Shown here: piece by piece, positions 1 through 7,165 of the stretch
Position numbering within the stretch: position 1 is the first letter of the stretch
Layout: every line of letters starts with the position of its first letter
From: Chersky-840 sp035532735
Lineage (GTDB): Bacteria; Actinomycetota; Acidimicrobiia; Acidimicrobiales; UBA8190
NCBI GenBank assembly: GCA_035532735.1
Contig: DATKQM010000012.1
Location: 1-17,230, forward strand
Length of the DNA: 17,230 nt
Reading direction: 5' to 3'
Program-made: the position numbers and the translations under genes
The notes under the pieces: generated by a model
Database searches by the model: none
Told to the model about the DNA's origin: nothing
Seen by the model: the letters and a program-made list of their open reading frames with translations, nothing else

Positions 1-170
1 ACGCCGAAGAGCTGATCAAGACACTCCGGCGCGTGATGAACCGGGCCCGCCAGGACTCGATCACCACCGAGATCATGGAGATCGTAGGCGGCGCCGAGGC
101 CCTCCGCTCGGCCGCGCACCTGCCGCACAACCTGACTCACCCCCTAGCAACCGAGGAGCAGAACGCATGA
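1..170 (+). CDS. atpG: ATP synthase F1 gamma subunit, C-terminal end (partial)
   Basis: This is the last 55 codons of a gene that begins before the window; the reading frame starts at base 3. The gamma subunit is the rotor shaft that turns inside the alpha3beta3 head of F1 and couples proton flow to ATP synthesis. The visible C-terminal helix contains RRVMNRARQDSITTEIMEIV followed by GGAEAL, the signature end of gamma subunits. A tail of about 18 residues follows, ending EEQNA. The stop TGA (168-170) overlaps the atpD start ATG (167-169) in an ATGA junction, so translational coupling within the atp operon is likely. Identification rests on the C-terminal motif and on the following atpD and atpC. 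Confidence 0.93.
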   Translation, partial: AEELIKTLRRVMNRARQDSITTEIMEIVGGAEALRSAAHLPHNLTHPLATEEQNA

Positions 171-1621
171 CCACCCTCGCCCCCGATACCGCAACCGGGC
201 AACAGCACCGCGAGAACGGGCGCATCGTCGCGATCGCCGGACCGGTCGTCGACGTCGAGTTCCCGCCGCACGCCCTGCCTGAGATCAACATGGCCGTCGA
301 GATGGACCTCGACCTCGAGGGCAACAAGGTGACCGTCACCGCCGAAGTGGCCCAGCAGATCGGTGAAGGCCGCGTCCGGTGCGTGTGTCTGAAGGCGACC
401 GATGGTCTGCACCGGGGCACGCCGGTGCGCAACCTCAACCGCGGCCTGGCCGTGCCGGTGGGAGACGCGACGTTGGGCCACGTCTTCAACGTGCTGGGGG
501 AATCACTCGACACCGATGACATCGGGCCCGTCGAGGACCGGTGGGAGATCCACCGCGACTCGCCGGCCTTCGACCAGCTCGAGCCGCGTGCGCTCATGTT
601 CGAGACCGGCATCAAGGTGATCGACTTGCTCGAGCCCTATGTCCAGGGTGGGAAGATCGGCTTGTTCGGAGGGGCGGGCGTCGGGAAGACCGTGCTGATC
701 CAGGAGATGATCAACCGGGTCGCGCTCAACCACGGTGGGGTGTCGGTGTTCGCCGGTGTGGGTGAGCGCACCCGTGAGGGAACCGACCTCTGGCTCGAGA
801 TGCAGGAGTCGGGGGTCATCGAAAAGGCCGCCCTCGTCTACGGGCAGATGGACGAGCCTCCTGGCGTCCGTCTCCGGGTCGGCCTGGCTGCGCTCACGAT
901 GGCCGAGTACTTCCGGGACGTGAAGAACCAGGACGTGCTCTTGTTCATCGACAACATCTTCCGCTTCGTCCAGGCCGGGTCCGAGGTCTCGACGTTGCTC
1001 GGTCGTATGCCCTCCGCGGTGGGGTACCAGCCCACATTGGCAGACGAGATGGGTGAGCTCCAGGAGCGGATCACCTCGACACGGGGCCGTTCCATCACGT
1101 CGCTCCAGGCCGTCTACGTGCCTGCTGACGACTACACCGATCCCGCGCCGTTCACCACCTTCACCCACCTCGACGCGACCACCGAGCTGTCCCGGCAGAT
1201 CGCGTCGCTCGGCATCTACCCCGCCGTCGACCCGTTGGCGTCCACGTCGAACATCCTCTCCCCTGAGATCGTGGGCGACCGCCACTACGACGTCGCCCGC
1301 CGGGTCCAGGTGGTCCTGCAGCGTTACCGCGAGCTCCAGGACATCATCGCCATCCTCGGCCTCGACGAGCTGTCCGAAGAGGACCGGCTCATCGTCAACC
1401 GGGCCCGCAAGATCCAGCGGTTCCTGTCGCAGCCCTTCAACGTGGGTGAGGTCTTCACGGGGTTGAAAGGTGTGACCGTCCCGATCGCCGAGACGGTCGA
1501 GTCGTTCGAGGTCCTGATCAACGGCGATCTCGACGATGTCCCCGAGCAGGCGTTCCTCAACGTGGGCGGTGTCGAGTCGGTGCTCGAGAAGGCTCGTTCG
1601 CTCGAAGCCGGTTCCGAGTAG
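167..1621 (+). CDS. atpD: ATP synthase F1 beta subunit
   Basis: This 484-residue protein is the catalytic beta subunit of F-type ATP synthase, which makes ATP from ADP and phosphate at the membrane-attached F1 head. The P-loop GGAGVGKT is at residues 168-175. GERTREG starts at residue 199 and includes the conserved Glu200. The Walker B strand LLFIDN places its Asp at 262. The DELSEED motif, which contacts gamma, is intact at residues 400-406. Length is normal for the family. The N-terminus carries about 16 extra residues before the conserved beta-barrel start (GRIVAIAGPVVDVEF). The ATG overlaps the atpG stop, with a GAGGAG purine-rich stretch just upstream, and atpC follows after 5 nt. The order atpG-atpD-atpC is the usual end of an atp operon. 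Confidence 0.98.
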   Translation: MTTLAPDTATGQQHRENGRIVAIAGPVVDVEFPPHALPEINMAVEMDLDLEGNKVTVTAEVAQQIGEGRVRCVCLKATDGLHRGTPVRNLNRGLAVPVGDATLGHVFNVLGESLDTDDIGPVEDRWEIHRDSPAFDQLEPRALMFETGIKVIDLLEPYVQGGKIGLFGGAGVGKTVLIQEMINRVALNHGGVSVFAGVGERTREGTDLWLEMQESGVIEKAALVYGQMDEPPGVRLRVGLAALTMAEYFRDVKNQDVLLFIDNIFRFVQAGSEVSTLLGRMPSAVGYQPTLADEMGELQERITSTRGRSITSLQAVYVPADDYTDPAPFTTFTHLDATTELSRQIASLGIYPAVDPLASTSNILSPEIVGDRHYDVARRVQVVLQRYRELQDIIAILGLDELSEEDRLIVNRARKIQRFLSQPFNVGEVFTGLKGVTVPIAETVESFEVLINGDLDDVPEQAFLNVGGVESVLEKARSLEAGSE

Positions 1622-1626
1622 CACCG

Positions 1627-2088
1627 ATGGCCACCTTCCCGGCCAGCCTCATCACACCCGAGCGCATCCTCCTCGAAGAAGAGGTCGAAGCGGTCTTCTT
1701 GCGCACCGACGGAGGCGACGCCGCATTCATGCCCGGGCACACCCCATTGATCGGTGCAATCGTGCCAGGGCCCGTCCGCTTCCATCACGAGGACGGAACC
1801 GAAGAGCGCGCCGCGGTGCACGGCGGGTTCGTCCAGGTCGACGGGGACCACATCAGCGTCCTCGCGCCGATCGCGGAGCGTGCTCAGGACATCGACGTCG
1901 AACGGGCTCGGCGGGCTCTGGACGGGGCCACGCAGCTGTTGGCCGAGCTCGGCGGGGCGCGGGCGGGGACCAGCGACGCGGGCGAGGAGACAGAGGCCGA
2001 CCGGGCCCTCCAAGACGCCGAAGCGGCCCAACGACGCGCCGAGGTCCGCCTCGAGGTGGCCGGGGTGACCGACGCCCGAGCGTCCTGA
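1627..2088 (+). CDS. atpC: ATP synthase F1 epsilon subunit
   Basis: This 153-residue protein is the epsilon subunit, part of the central stalk and an inhibitor of ATP hydrolysis. The N-terminal beta-sandwich is recognisable from TDGGDAAFMPGHTPLIG (the PGHTPL motif) and HGGFVQVDGDHISVLA. The C-terminal helical hairpin is Ala/Glu/Arg rich (DRALQDAEAAQRRAEVRLEV). Between them lies a Gly/Ala/Glu-rich linker around residues 112-125 (RAGTSDAGEETEAD), which makes the protein somewhat longer than a minimal epsilon subunit. No clear Shine-Dalgarno sequence sits before the ATG, 5 nt after the atpD stop, so coupled translation is likely. It ends 9 nt before the convergent methyltransferase stop. Confidence 0.95.
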   Translation: MATFPASLITPERILLEEEVEAVFLRTDGGDAAFMPGHTPLIGAIVPGPVRFHHEDGTEERAAVHGGFVQVDGDHISVLAPIAERAQDIDVERARRALDGATQLLAELGGARAGTSDAGEETEADRALQDAEAAQRRAEVRLEVAGVTDARAS

Positions 2089-2097
2089 GCCCGCCGG

Positions 2098-2781
2098 CTA
2101 AGCCCGGCGCGCCGAAACCCGGTGCCGGGCTGCGAAGGGCGCCGAGAAGGCGGGGTTCTCGAGCAATTCGATCATTCCGTCGAAACTGTTGTCGTCGACC
2201 GGGTCGCGTCCGAGCGCCGCCATCCGGGCAGGATCGGTGACGATGGGGCGGATGGTGGCGAGGGTCTGACGCCAGAACGCGGCGCCGGGAGTAGCGCCCG
2301 TGAGCAGGTCCTCACGGAGGTCGTCGTGGACGTCGGTGAACCCGAGCGCGACGAGTCGGGACGCCAGTGTCCGAGCCCAGGTCCACTGCATGGCCAGCGG
2401 CACCATGACGTCGCGAAACGGCCCCGGCATCTCCGTGCCACGCGCGGCGCGTTGGGCGGGCTCGCCGTCGGTCTCCTCGAAGAGGACCACCGCCCCGGGC
2501 CGAAGGGCCGGGACGAGGTGCTCCAGCACCGTGTCGGGGTTCTCGACGTGCATCAGGACCGAGCGCGAATGGGCGAGGTCGAAGCAGGCGGAGCCGAACG
2601 ACATGGTCATGAGGTCACCTTCGACGACCCTGACGTTGGGGCTCGCCGCGAGGTCAGCGAGGAGGCTCGTGTCACGGTCGACGGCGGTCACCGACCCGTC
2701 GTCGCCCACGGCGTCGGAGAGCCACCGGGCGATCGACCCCGCCCCCGCGCCGAGCTCGACGCAGTGCCAACCACGGGTCAC
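2098..2781 (-). CDS. Class I SAM-dependent methyltransferase
   Basis: The protein shows a class I methyltransferase fold. Motif I is VELGAGAGS near the N-terminus. An acidic strand end (VTAVDRD) should bind the SAM ribose, and VRVVEGDL follows. The post-motif region FDLAHSRSVLMHVENPDTVL leads to RPGAVVLFEETDG. The substrate cannot be read from the sequence. The coordinates use the only canonical start in the frame, a GTG at 2781, which gives 227 residues. That start cuts into a typical N-terminal region: family-like sequence continues upstream to about 2883. The frame runs back without a stop to the glpX TGA at 2917-2919, yet contains no ATG, GTG or TTG in that stretch. The real start may be a CTG, for example 2899-2901, which has GGGGG a few nt upstream. 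It is probably co-transcribed with glpX. Confidence 0.82.
   Translation of the reverse strand: MTRGWHCVELGAGAGSIARWLSDAVGDDGSVTAVDRDTSLLADLAASPNVRVVEGDLMTMSFGSACFDLAHSRSVLMHVENPDTVLEHLVPALRPGAVVLFEETDGEPAQRAARGTEMPGPFRDVMVPLAMQWTWARTLASRLVALGFTDVHDDLREDLLTGATPGAAFWRQTLATIRPIVTDPARMAALGRDPVDDNSFDGMIELLENPAFSAPFAARHRVSARRA
2101..2131. terminator. Possible bidirectional hairpin between convergent genes
   Basis: AGCCCGGC (2101-2108) and GCCGGGCT (2124-2131) form a perfect 8-bp GC stem around a 15-nt loop. It lies just past the atpC stop and over the last codons of the convergent methyltransferase. There is no U-tract, so it is not a classical intrinsic terminator. In GC-rich actinobacterial DNA such stems can occur by chance. 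Confidence 0.25.
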
Positions 2782-2916
2782 CCCGAGCCGCTCGAATTGC
2801 CTGATGGTGGAGGCGTCGTGGAGCGACTCCAGGGTCCCGAGCCGCGCCCTTTCCTCGGGATCGGCATTCCGCAGGGGATACCGGCTCGGGGGAGTGGTCA
2901 GGTTCGCCCCCGGTCG
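2782..2916 (-). other. In-frame N-terminal extension of the methyltransferase without a canonical start
   Basis: On the minus strand, codons between the glpX stop and the GTG at 2781 read in the methyltransferase frame. They give YPLRNADPEERARLGTLESL, then HDASTIRQFERLG. This looks like the helical lead-in that precedes motif I in many methyltransferases of this type. No ATG, GTG or TTG occurs in the stretch. CTG codons lie at 2899-2901, 2872-2874 and 2830-2832. Either a CTG is used, or the N-terminus is lost, or some ribosomes read through the glpX TGA. Confidence 0.6.
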
Positions 2917-3912
2917 TCAGCCGAATTCGATCTGGCTGTACTCGCTCAGCTTGTGCAGGGCGTGGCGGGCACTCACGAAGCGGACCGTCCCCGACCGAGA
3001 CCGCATCACGATGGACTGGGTCGTGATCCCATAGTCGTTGTACCGAACACCCTGGAGGAGCTCGCCGTCGGTGACGGCCGTGGCGGCGAAGAAGCAGTTG
3101 TCGCCCTTCACGAGGTCGTCGGTGCTGAGCAGCGCGTCGAGGTCGTACCCCGCCGCGAGGGCGGCCCGGCGTTCGTCGTCGTCGCGGGGGTAGAGCCGTC
3201 CTTGGATCTCCCCGCCCATGCACTTGAGCGCGGCCGCGGCGATGACCCCTTCGGGTGTACCCCCGATCCCGTAGAGGACATCGACGCCGGAGTCGGGCCA
3301 TGCCACCGAGATGGCGCCGGCCACGTCGCCGTCAGAGATCAGCTTTATCCGGGCCCCGCTGGCGCGCACCTCCTCGATCAGTTCGCCGTGACGGGGCCGG
3401 TCGAGGATGACGACGGTGACGTCGCGCAGCGACTTGCCGAGCGCCTTGGCCACGGCCTCGAGGTTCTCGGTCGGAGGGAGGCGAATGTCCACCGACCCCG
3501 CTGCCTTGGGGCCGACCGCCACTTTCTCCATGTACACACAGGGCCCCGGGTTGAACATCGTCCCGCGTTCCGACACAGCGATCACCGCCAGGGCCCCGCC
3601 GCGCCCGAGGGCAGTGAGACTCGTCCCGTCGATGGGGTCGACGGCGATGTCGGTGGGAGGAGGCGAGCCGTCGCCGATGCGCTCGCCGTTGTAGAGCATG
3701 GGCGCGCGGTCCTTCTCGCCCTCGCCGATCACCACGACGCCGTCCATGGTCACCGACTGGAGCACCACGCGCATGGCTTGGACCGCGGCGCCGTCGGCGC
3801 CCTCCTTGTCGCCTCGTCCCATCCACCGGCCCGCGGCCATCGCCGCGGCCTCGGTCACGCGGACGAGCTCCATGGCCAGGTTGCGGTCGGGTGCGCGAGG
3901 GTTGGGCGCCAC
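2917..3912 (-). CDS. glpX: Fructose-1,6-bisphosphatase class II (GlpX)
   Basis: This 331-residue cytoplasmic enzyme hydrolyses fructose-1,6-bisphosphate to fructose-6-phosphate in gluconeogenesis. The metal-dependent lithium-sensitive phosphatase signature is present: GEGEKD at residues 63-68 and DPIDGT at 92-97. The GlpX-specific GIGGTPEGVIAAAALKCMGG begins at residue 215. Length is typical. The start is a GTG at 3912-3910; homology begins right after it (NLAMELVRVTEAAAMAAGRW), so little extra sequence is likely. A TATGGT box ends 6 nt upstream of the GTG, which suggests a leaderless transcript. The gene is divergent from the acyl-CoA mutase, and its TGA is followed in the same frame by the methyltransferase. 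Confidence 0.96.
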   Translation of the reverse strand: MAPNPRAPDRNLAMELVRVTEAAAMAAGRWMGRGDKEGADGAAVQAMRVVLQSVTMDGVVVIGEGEKDRAPMLYNGERIGDGSPPPTDIAVDPIDGTSLTALGRGGALAVIAVSERGTMFNPGPCVYMEKVAVGPKAAGSVDIRLPPTENLEAVAKALGKSLRDVTVVILDRPRHGELIEEVRASGARIKLISDGDVAGAISVAWPDSGVDVLYGIGGTPEGVIAAAALKCMGGEIQGRLYPRDDDERRAALAAGYDLDALLSTDDLVKGDNCFFAATAVTDGELLQGVRYNDYGITTQSIVMRSRSGTVRFVSARHALHKLSEYSQIEFG

Positions 3913-3918
3913 GTCTCG

Positions 3919-3924
3919 ACCATA
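3919..3924 (-). promoter_or_regulatory. Candidate -10 box of glpX, leaderless arrangement
   Basis: On the minus strand TATGGT is followed by CGAGAC and then the GTG start of glpX. An actinobacterial -10 (TANNNT) ending 6 nt before the start codon would place transcription start at or next to the GTG. No clear -35 element is visible. Confidence 0.45.
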
Positions 3925-3966
3925 ACGCGCTCAGTGCGCGCCGGCAGCCACCGCCGGGGATTCCAT

Positions 3967-4019
3967 CTCGACTGCTGGCTCGACTGCTGGCTCGACTGCT
4001 GGTTCGACTGCTGGCTCGA
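3967..4019. repeat. 12-bp tandem repeat, four copies plus a partial one
   Basis: CTCGACTGCTGG is repeated at 3967-3978, 3979-3990 and 3991-4002. A fourth copy (TTCGACTGCTGG, one change) is at 4003-4014, and the partial CTCGA follows. The array sits in the 209-nt region between divergent glpX and the acyl-CoA mutase, outside both genes. Near-identical copies suggest recent slippage. A role in regulation is possible but not shown. Confidence 0.9.
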
Positions 4020-4108
4020 GTTCTCGCACCCCTGTGACGAGCTTGGCCGAGCCCTGCCTGGCGCCGGCATGGGGCCGGTTGCGTCCGAGAATGCCGTGGG
4101 CGGGCCGT

Positions 4109-4114
4109 TAGGCT
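4109..4114 (+). promoter_or_regulatory. Candidate -10 box of the acyl-CoA mutase gene, leaderless arrangement
   Basis: TAGGCT is followed by 7 nt (GGACGCC) and then the ATG at 4122. No Shine-Dalgarno sequence lies before this ATG, which fits a leaderless mRNA. No convincing -35 element is seen at 16-18 nt spacing. Confidence 0.45.
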
Positions 4115-4121
4115 GGACGCC

Positions 4122-5807
4122 ATGGACAGCCCGTCTCACGAGGGCCTCGACGAGGGCCGAGCGCGGTGGCAGGAGGCCTACGACTCGTCGGAGCTCCAGG
4201 ACACCGATTTCGAGACGATGTCGGGCATCGGGCTGGCGCCGGTCTACGGCCCGGCGGACTGGCCCGAGGACCAGGTGGCGGCGCGGCTGGGCTGGCCCGG
4301 TGGGCCGCCCTATACCCGGGGGCCGTACGCCTCGATGTACCGGTCGAAGCTCTGGACCATGCGGCTGTTCGCGGGGTTCGGCACCGCGGAGGACACCAAC
4401 GTGCGCTTTCGCGAGCTGCTGCGGGCGGGGAGCGGGGGCTTGTCGGTGGCCTTCGACCTCCCGACGCTCATGGGGCGCGACTCGGACGACCCGCTCACCG
4501 AGGGCGAGGTGGGGCGCTGCGGCGTCGCCGTCGACACGCTCGCTGATGCCGAGGACCTCTTCGCCGACATCGACCTGGGCGCGGTGACCACGTCGATGAC
4601 GATCAACTCGCCGGCTCCAATCCTCATGGCCATGTACGTGGGTGCCGCCGAGAAGGCCGGCGTGGCGCGGCGCGCATTGGGGGGAACGCTCCAGAACGAT
4701 ATCTTGAAGGAGTATCAGGCACAGAAGGAGTACATCTTCCCGCCCCGCCCTTCGATGCGTCTCGTCGTCGACGTCGTCCGTTTCTGTGCAGCCGAGATGC
4801 CCAAGTTCCATCCCGTGTCGGTGTCGGGCTACCACATCCGCGAGGCCGGCTCCACGGCCGCGCAGGAGCTCGCCTTCACCCTTGCCAACGGTTTCGCCTA
4901 TGTCGAGGCGGTCCTCGCCGCCGGTCTCGCCGTGGACGAGTTCGCGCCCCGGCTGAGCTTCTTCTTCAACGCCCATCTCGACTTCTTCGAGGAGATCGCC
5001 AAGTACCGCGCCGCACGCCGGATCTGGGCGCGCTGGATGGCCAACCGTTACGGGGCGACATCGGCGCGGTCGCTGCAGTTGCGGTTCCACACCCAGACCG
5101 CCGGGGTGTCGCTCACGGCCCAGCAGCCCGAGGTGAACATCGTCCGGACCGCCATCGAGGCCCTGGCCGGCGTGCTGGGCGGGACCCAGAGCCTCCATAC
5201 CAATTCGATGGACGAGGTCCTCGCACTTCCCACCGAGAAGGCGGCCCGGATCGCGCTTCGCACGCAACAGGTCATCGCGCACGAGACTGGTGTCACCAAT
5301 GTGTCCGACCCTCTCGGTGGCTCGTGGTTCGTGGAGTCGCTCACCGACGAGATCGAGCGCCAGGCCGAGGCGATCTTTGACCGTCTCGACCAGTGGGGCG
5401 AGGGGTCGATGCTCGAAGGCGTCTACCACGGGATCGAGAACAGCTGGTTCCAGGGCGAGATCGCCGATGCCGCCTATGTGTTCCAGCGCAAGGTGGCCAC
5501 CGGTCGGCGCGTCGTGGTGGGAGTGAACGCCTTCACCGAGGGGAGCGAGGAGCCCGCCCCTCCGACGCTGCACATCGGTCCCGAAGTCGACGAGGCCCAA
5601 CGCAAGCGCCTGTCCGAGGTCCGGCAGCGGCGCAGCCAATCAGAGGTCGACGCCACCCTGGCCAAGGTGGCCGTCGACGCGGCGCGCGCCGAGGTCAATC
5701 TCATGCCCGCCATCCTCGACGCCGTCCGGGCCTATGCCACGGTGGGCGAGATCGTCGGCTCTCTCGGGTCGGTCTTCGGACGGTGGGCCGAGAACCCGGT
5801 CGTCTGA
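4122..5807 (+). CDS. Acyl-CoA mutase large subunit (methylmalonyl-CoA mutase family, isobutyryl-CoA-mutase-like)
   Basis: This 561-residue protein is the TIM-barrel, CoA-binding half of a B12-dependent acyl-CoA mutase, which rearranges carbon skeletons by radical chemistry. Family landmarks are YTRGPYASMYRSKLWTM (64-80), AGFGTAEDTN (84-93), SVAFDLPTLMGRDSDDP (108-124) and SGYHIREAG (235-243, with the conserved His238). The C-terminal cobalamin-binding domain (DxHxxG) is absent, so a separate small subunit is needed; none is in the window. Methylmalonyl-CoA mutases have Tyr and Arg (Tyr89/Arg207 in the Propionibacterium enzyme) at positions where this protein has Phe83 (RLFAGF) and Gln201 (EYQAQKEY). 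Phe/Gln is the isobutyryl-CoA mutase pattern. Ala110, where 2-hydroxyisobutyryl-CoA mutase has Asp, argues against that enzyme. murA follows after 14 nt, and the chaperone meaB lies one gene further on. Family is certain; substrate is inferred. Confidence 0.93.
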   Translation: MDSPSHEGLDEGRARWQEAYDSSELQDTDFETMSGIGLAPVYGPADWPEDQVAARLGWPGGPPYTRGPYASMYRSKLWTMRLFAGFGTAEDTNVRFRELLRAGSGGLSVAFDLPTLMGRDSDDPLTEGEVGRCGVAVDTLADAEDLFADIDLGAVTTSMTINSPAPILMAMYVGAAEKAGVARRALGGTLQNDILKEYQAQKEYIFPPRPSMRLVVDVVRFCAAEMPKFHPVSVSGYHIREAGSTAAQELAFTLANGFAYVEAVLAAGLAVDEFAPRLSFFFNAHLDFFEEIAKYRAARRIWARWMANRYGATSARSLQLRFHTQTAGVSLTAQQPEVNIVRTAIEALAGVLGGTQSLHTNSMDEVLALPTEKAARIALRTQQVIAHETGVTNVSDPLGGSWFVESLTDEIERQAEAIFDRLDQWGEGSMLEGVYHGIENSWFQGEIADAAYVFQRKVATGRRVVVGVNAFTEGSEEPAPPTLHIGPEVDEAQRKRLSEVRQRRSQSEVDATLAKVAVDAARAEVNLMPAILDAVRAYATVGEIVGSLGSVFGRWAENPVV

Positions 5808-5821
5808 TCAGGGCGAGCCCG

Positions 5822-7111
5822 ATGGATCGATTCGTCGTGCGCCCCGGCGATTCTCTGCACGGGACGGTCTCAGCCGGGGGCGCCAAGAACTCCGCTCTCA
5901 AGCTGATGGCGGCGTGCCTCTTGGCCGAGGGCCGCCACGTCCTCGCCGGCGTGCCGCGCATCGTCGACGTCGAGATCATGGCCGAGGTTCTCGAGGCCAT
6001 CGGCGCCCAGGTCGACCGTGGTCCGGACGGGCCCCATGGCGGGCCCGGAGACCTGGTCATCGACACGCCGGCCACCCTCGTCCCCGAGGCGCCCTACGAG
6101 CTCGTGGAGAAGATGCGGGCCTCGGTGGTCGTACTCGGGCCGCTTCTGGCTCGCACGGGACGAGCCAGTGTGTCGCTCCCCGGTGGCGACGACTTCGGGA
6201 ACCGCCCCATCGACATCCACCTCCACGGCCTCTCGACGCTCGGCGCTGTATTCGAGACGGTCCACGGCAACATCGAGGGCAGCGTGCCCGGTGGTGCCGA
6301 GGGTCGTCTCGTGGGCCAGCGGGTGGTCTTCGAGTACCCGAGCCACACCGCCACGGACAACGTCCTCATGGCGGCGGTCCTGGCCAAGGGGACGACGGTC
6401 ATCGAGAACGCGGCACGCGAGCCCGAAGTCTCTGATCTCGCCGACTTCCTGACGCACATGGGAGCCCGGATCCGTGGCGCGGGGACGTCGCACATCGAGG
6501 TCGACGGCGTCGACGAGCTCCACCCCTCACCACAGTCGCATCGGGTCATCCCCGACCGGGTCGTGGCCGCCACCTTGTTGTCTGCTGTCGCCATGGCGGG
6601 GGGAGACATCGTCATCGAAGACGGTCGTCCCGACCACATGGACATGGTCCTGCGCAAGATGGGTGACCTCGGGGTGACGGTGACCCAGGGCCCCGAGGGG
6701 ATGCGGGCGACGTCGACCGATCGACTCCACAGTGTGGACGTGGCGACACTGCCTTATCCGGGGGTGGCGACTGACTACAAGCCGTTCCTGGTGACGATGC
6801 TGAGTGTCGCCGACGGCGTGGGGATCGTCACCGAGAACCTCTTCGCCGGACGGTTCCGTTACGTCGACGAGTTGCGACGGATGGGTGCGGACATCCGGAC
6901 CGAGGGGCACCACGCCGTGGTACGAGGGGTGCGGCGACTCTCGGGTGCTCCGGTGCGCGCCCCGGATCTCCGTGCCGGCGCCGCGTTGGTCCTCGCCGGC
7001 ATGATGGCCGAGGGCGAGACGGTCGTCTCCGACGCCCAGCACATCGACCGCGGCTACGAGGACCTCGCCGCCACGCTCAGCTCGTTGGGCGCAGACGTCA
7101 CCCGCGCCTGA
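5822..7111 (+). CDS. murA: UDP-N-acetylglucosamine 1-carboxyvinyltransferase
   Basis: This 429-residue cytoplasmic enzyme transfers enolpyruvate from PEP to UDP-GlcNAc, the first committed step of peptidoglycan synthesis. Lys22 in GGAKNSALK is the conserved PEP-binding lysine. The catalytic loop SLPGGDDFGNRPID has Asp123 where most MurA proteins, including that of E. coli (Cys115), have the cysteine attacked by fosfomycin. The Asp variant is known from mycobacteria and is naturally fosfomycin-insensitive. ATDYKPF keeps the conserved catalytic Asp, and APDLRAGAALVLAG is the C-terminal arginine motif. The frame is open well upstream through the mutase 3' end. The ATG at 5822 was chosen because it begins MDRFVVRPG, the usual MurA start. 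It probably shares a transcript with the mutase. Confidence 0.96.
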   Translation: MDRFVVRPGDSLHGTVSAGGAKNSALKLMAACLLAEGRHVLAGVPRIVDVEIMAEVLEAIGAQVDRGPDGPHGGPGDLVIDTPATLVPEAPYELVEKMRASVVVLGPLLARTGRASVSLPGGDDFGNRPIDIHLHGLSTLGAVFETVHGNIEGSVPGGAEGRLVGQRVVFEYPSHTATDNVLMAAVLAKGTTVIENAAREPEVSDLADFLTHMGARIRGAGTSHIEVDGVDELHPSPQSHRVIPDRVVAATLLSAVAMAGGDIVIEDGRPDHMDMVLRKMGDLGVTVTQGPEGMRATSTDRLHSVDVATLPYPGVATDYKPFLVTMLSVADGVGIVTENLFAGRFRYVDELRRMGADIRTEGHHAVVRGVRRLSGAPVRAPDLRAGAALVLAGMMAEGETVVSDAQHIDRGYEDLAATLSSLGADVTRA

Positions 7112-7148
7112 CCCCCCCGACCCGCTCCCGACGCGCTCCCGACCCGCC

Positions 7149-7154
7149 TACGCT
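7149..7154 (+). promoter_or_regulatory. Candidate -10 box upstream of meaB
   Basis: TACGCT lies in the 54-nt gap after murA and ends 11 nt before the meaB ATG at 7166. No Shine-Dalgarno sequence precedes that ATG. The spacing is slightly longer than at the other leaderless-looking starts in this window, so this is the weaker example. Confidence 0.3.
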
Positions 7155-7165
7155 CCCTCGCAGTC

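Noticed and set aside
2917..2919. The glpX TGA as a selenocysteine codon
   Set aside because: GlpX ends naturally at this point (KLSEYSQIEFG), no Sec-containing family fits, and no SECIS-like element was recognised.
2122..4587. An 821-codon plus-strand open frame across the methyltransferase, glpX and the mutase start
   Set aside because: It is antisense to two clearly recognised genes, reads as His/Gly/Arg/Asp-rich sequence without any family motif, and ends inside the mutase. Long antisense frames are expected at this GC content.
3855..5639. A 594-codon minus-strand open frame opposite the mutase
   Set aside because: It lies antisense to a gene with intact family motifs over its full length, and its product shows no domain.
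4122..5807. 2-hydroxyisobutyryl-CoA mutase (HcmA)
   Set aside because: That enzyme has Ile at the Phe83 position and Asp at the Ala110 position; neither is present.
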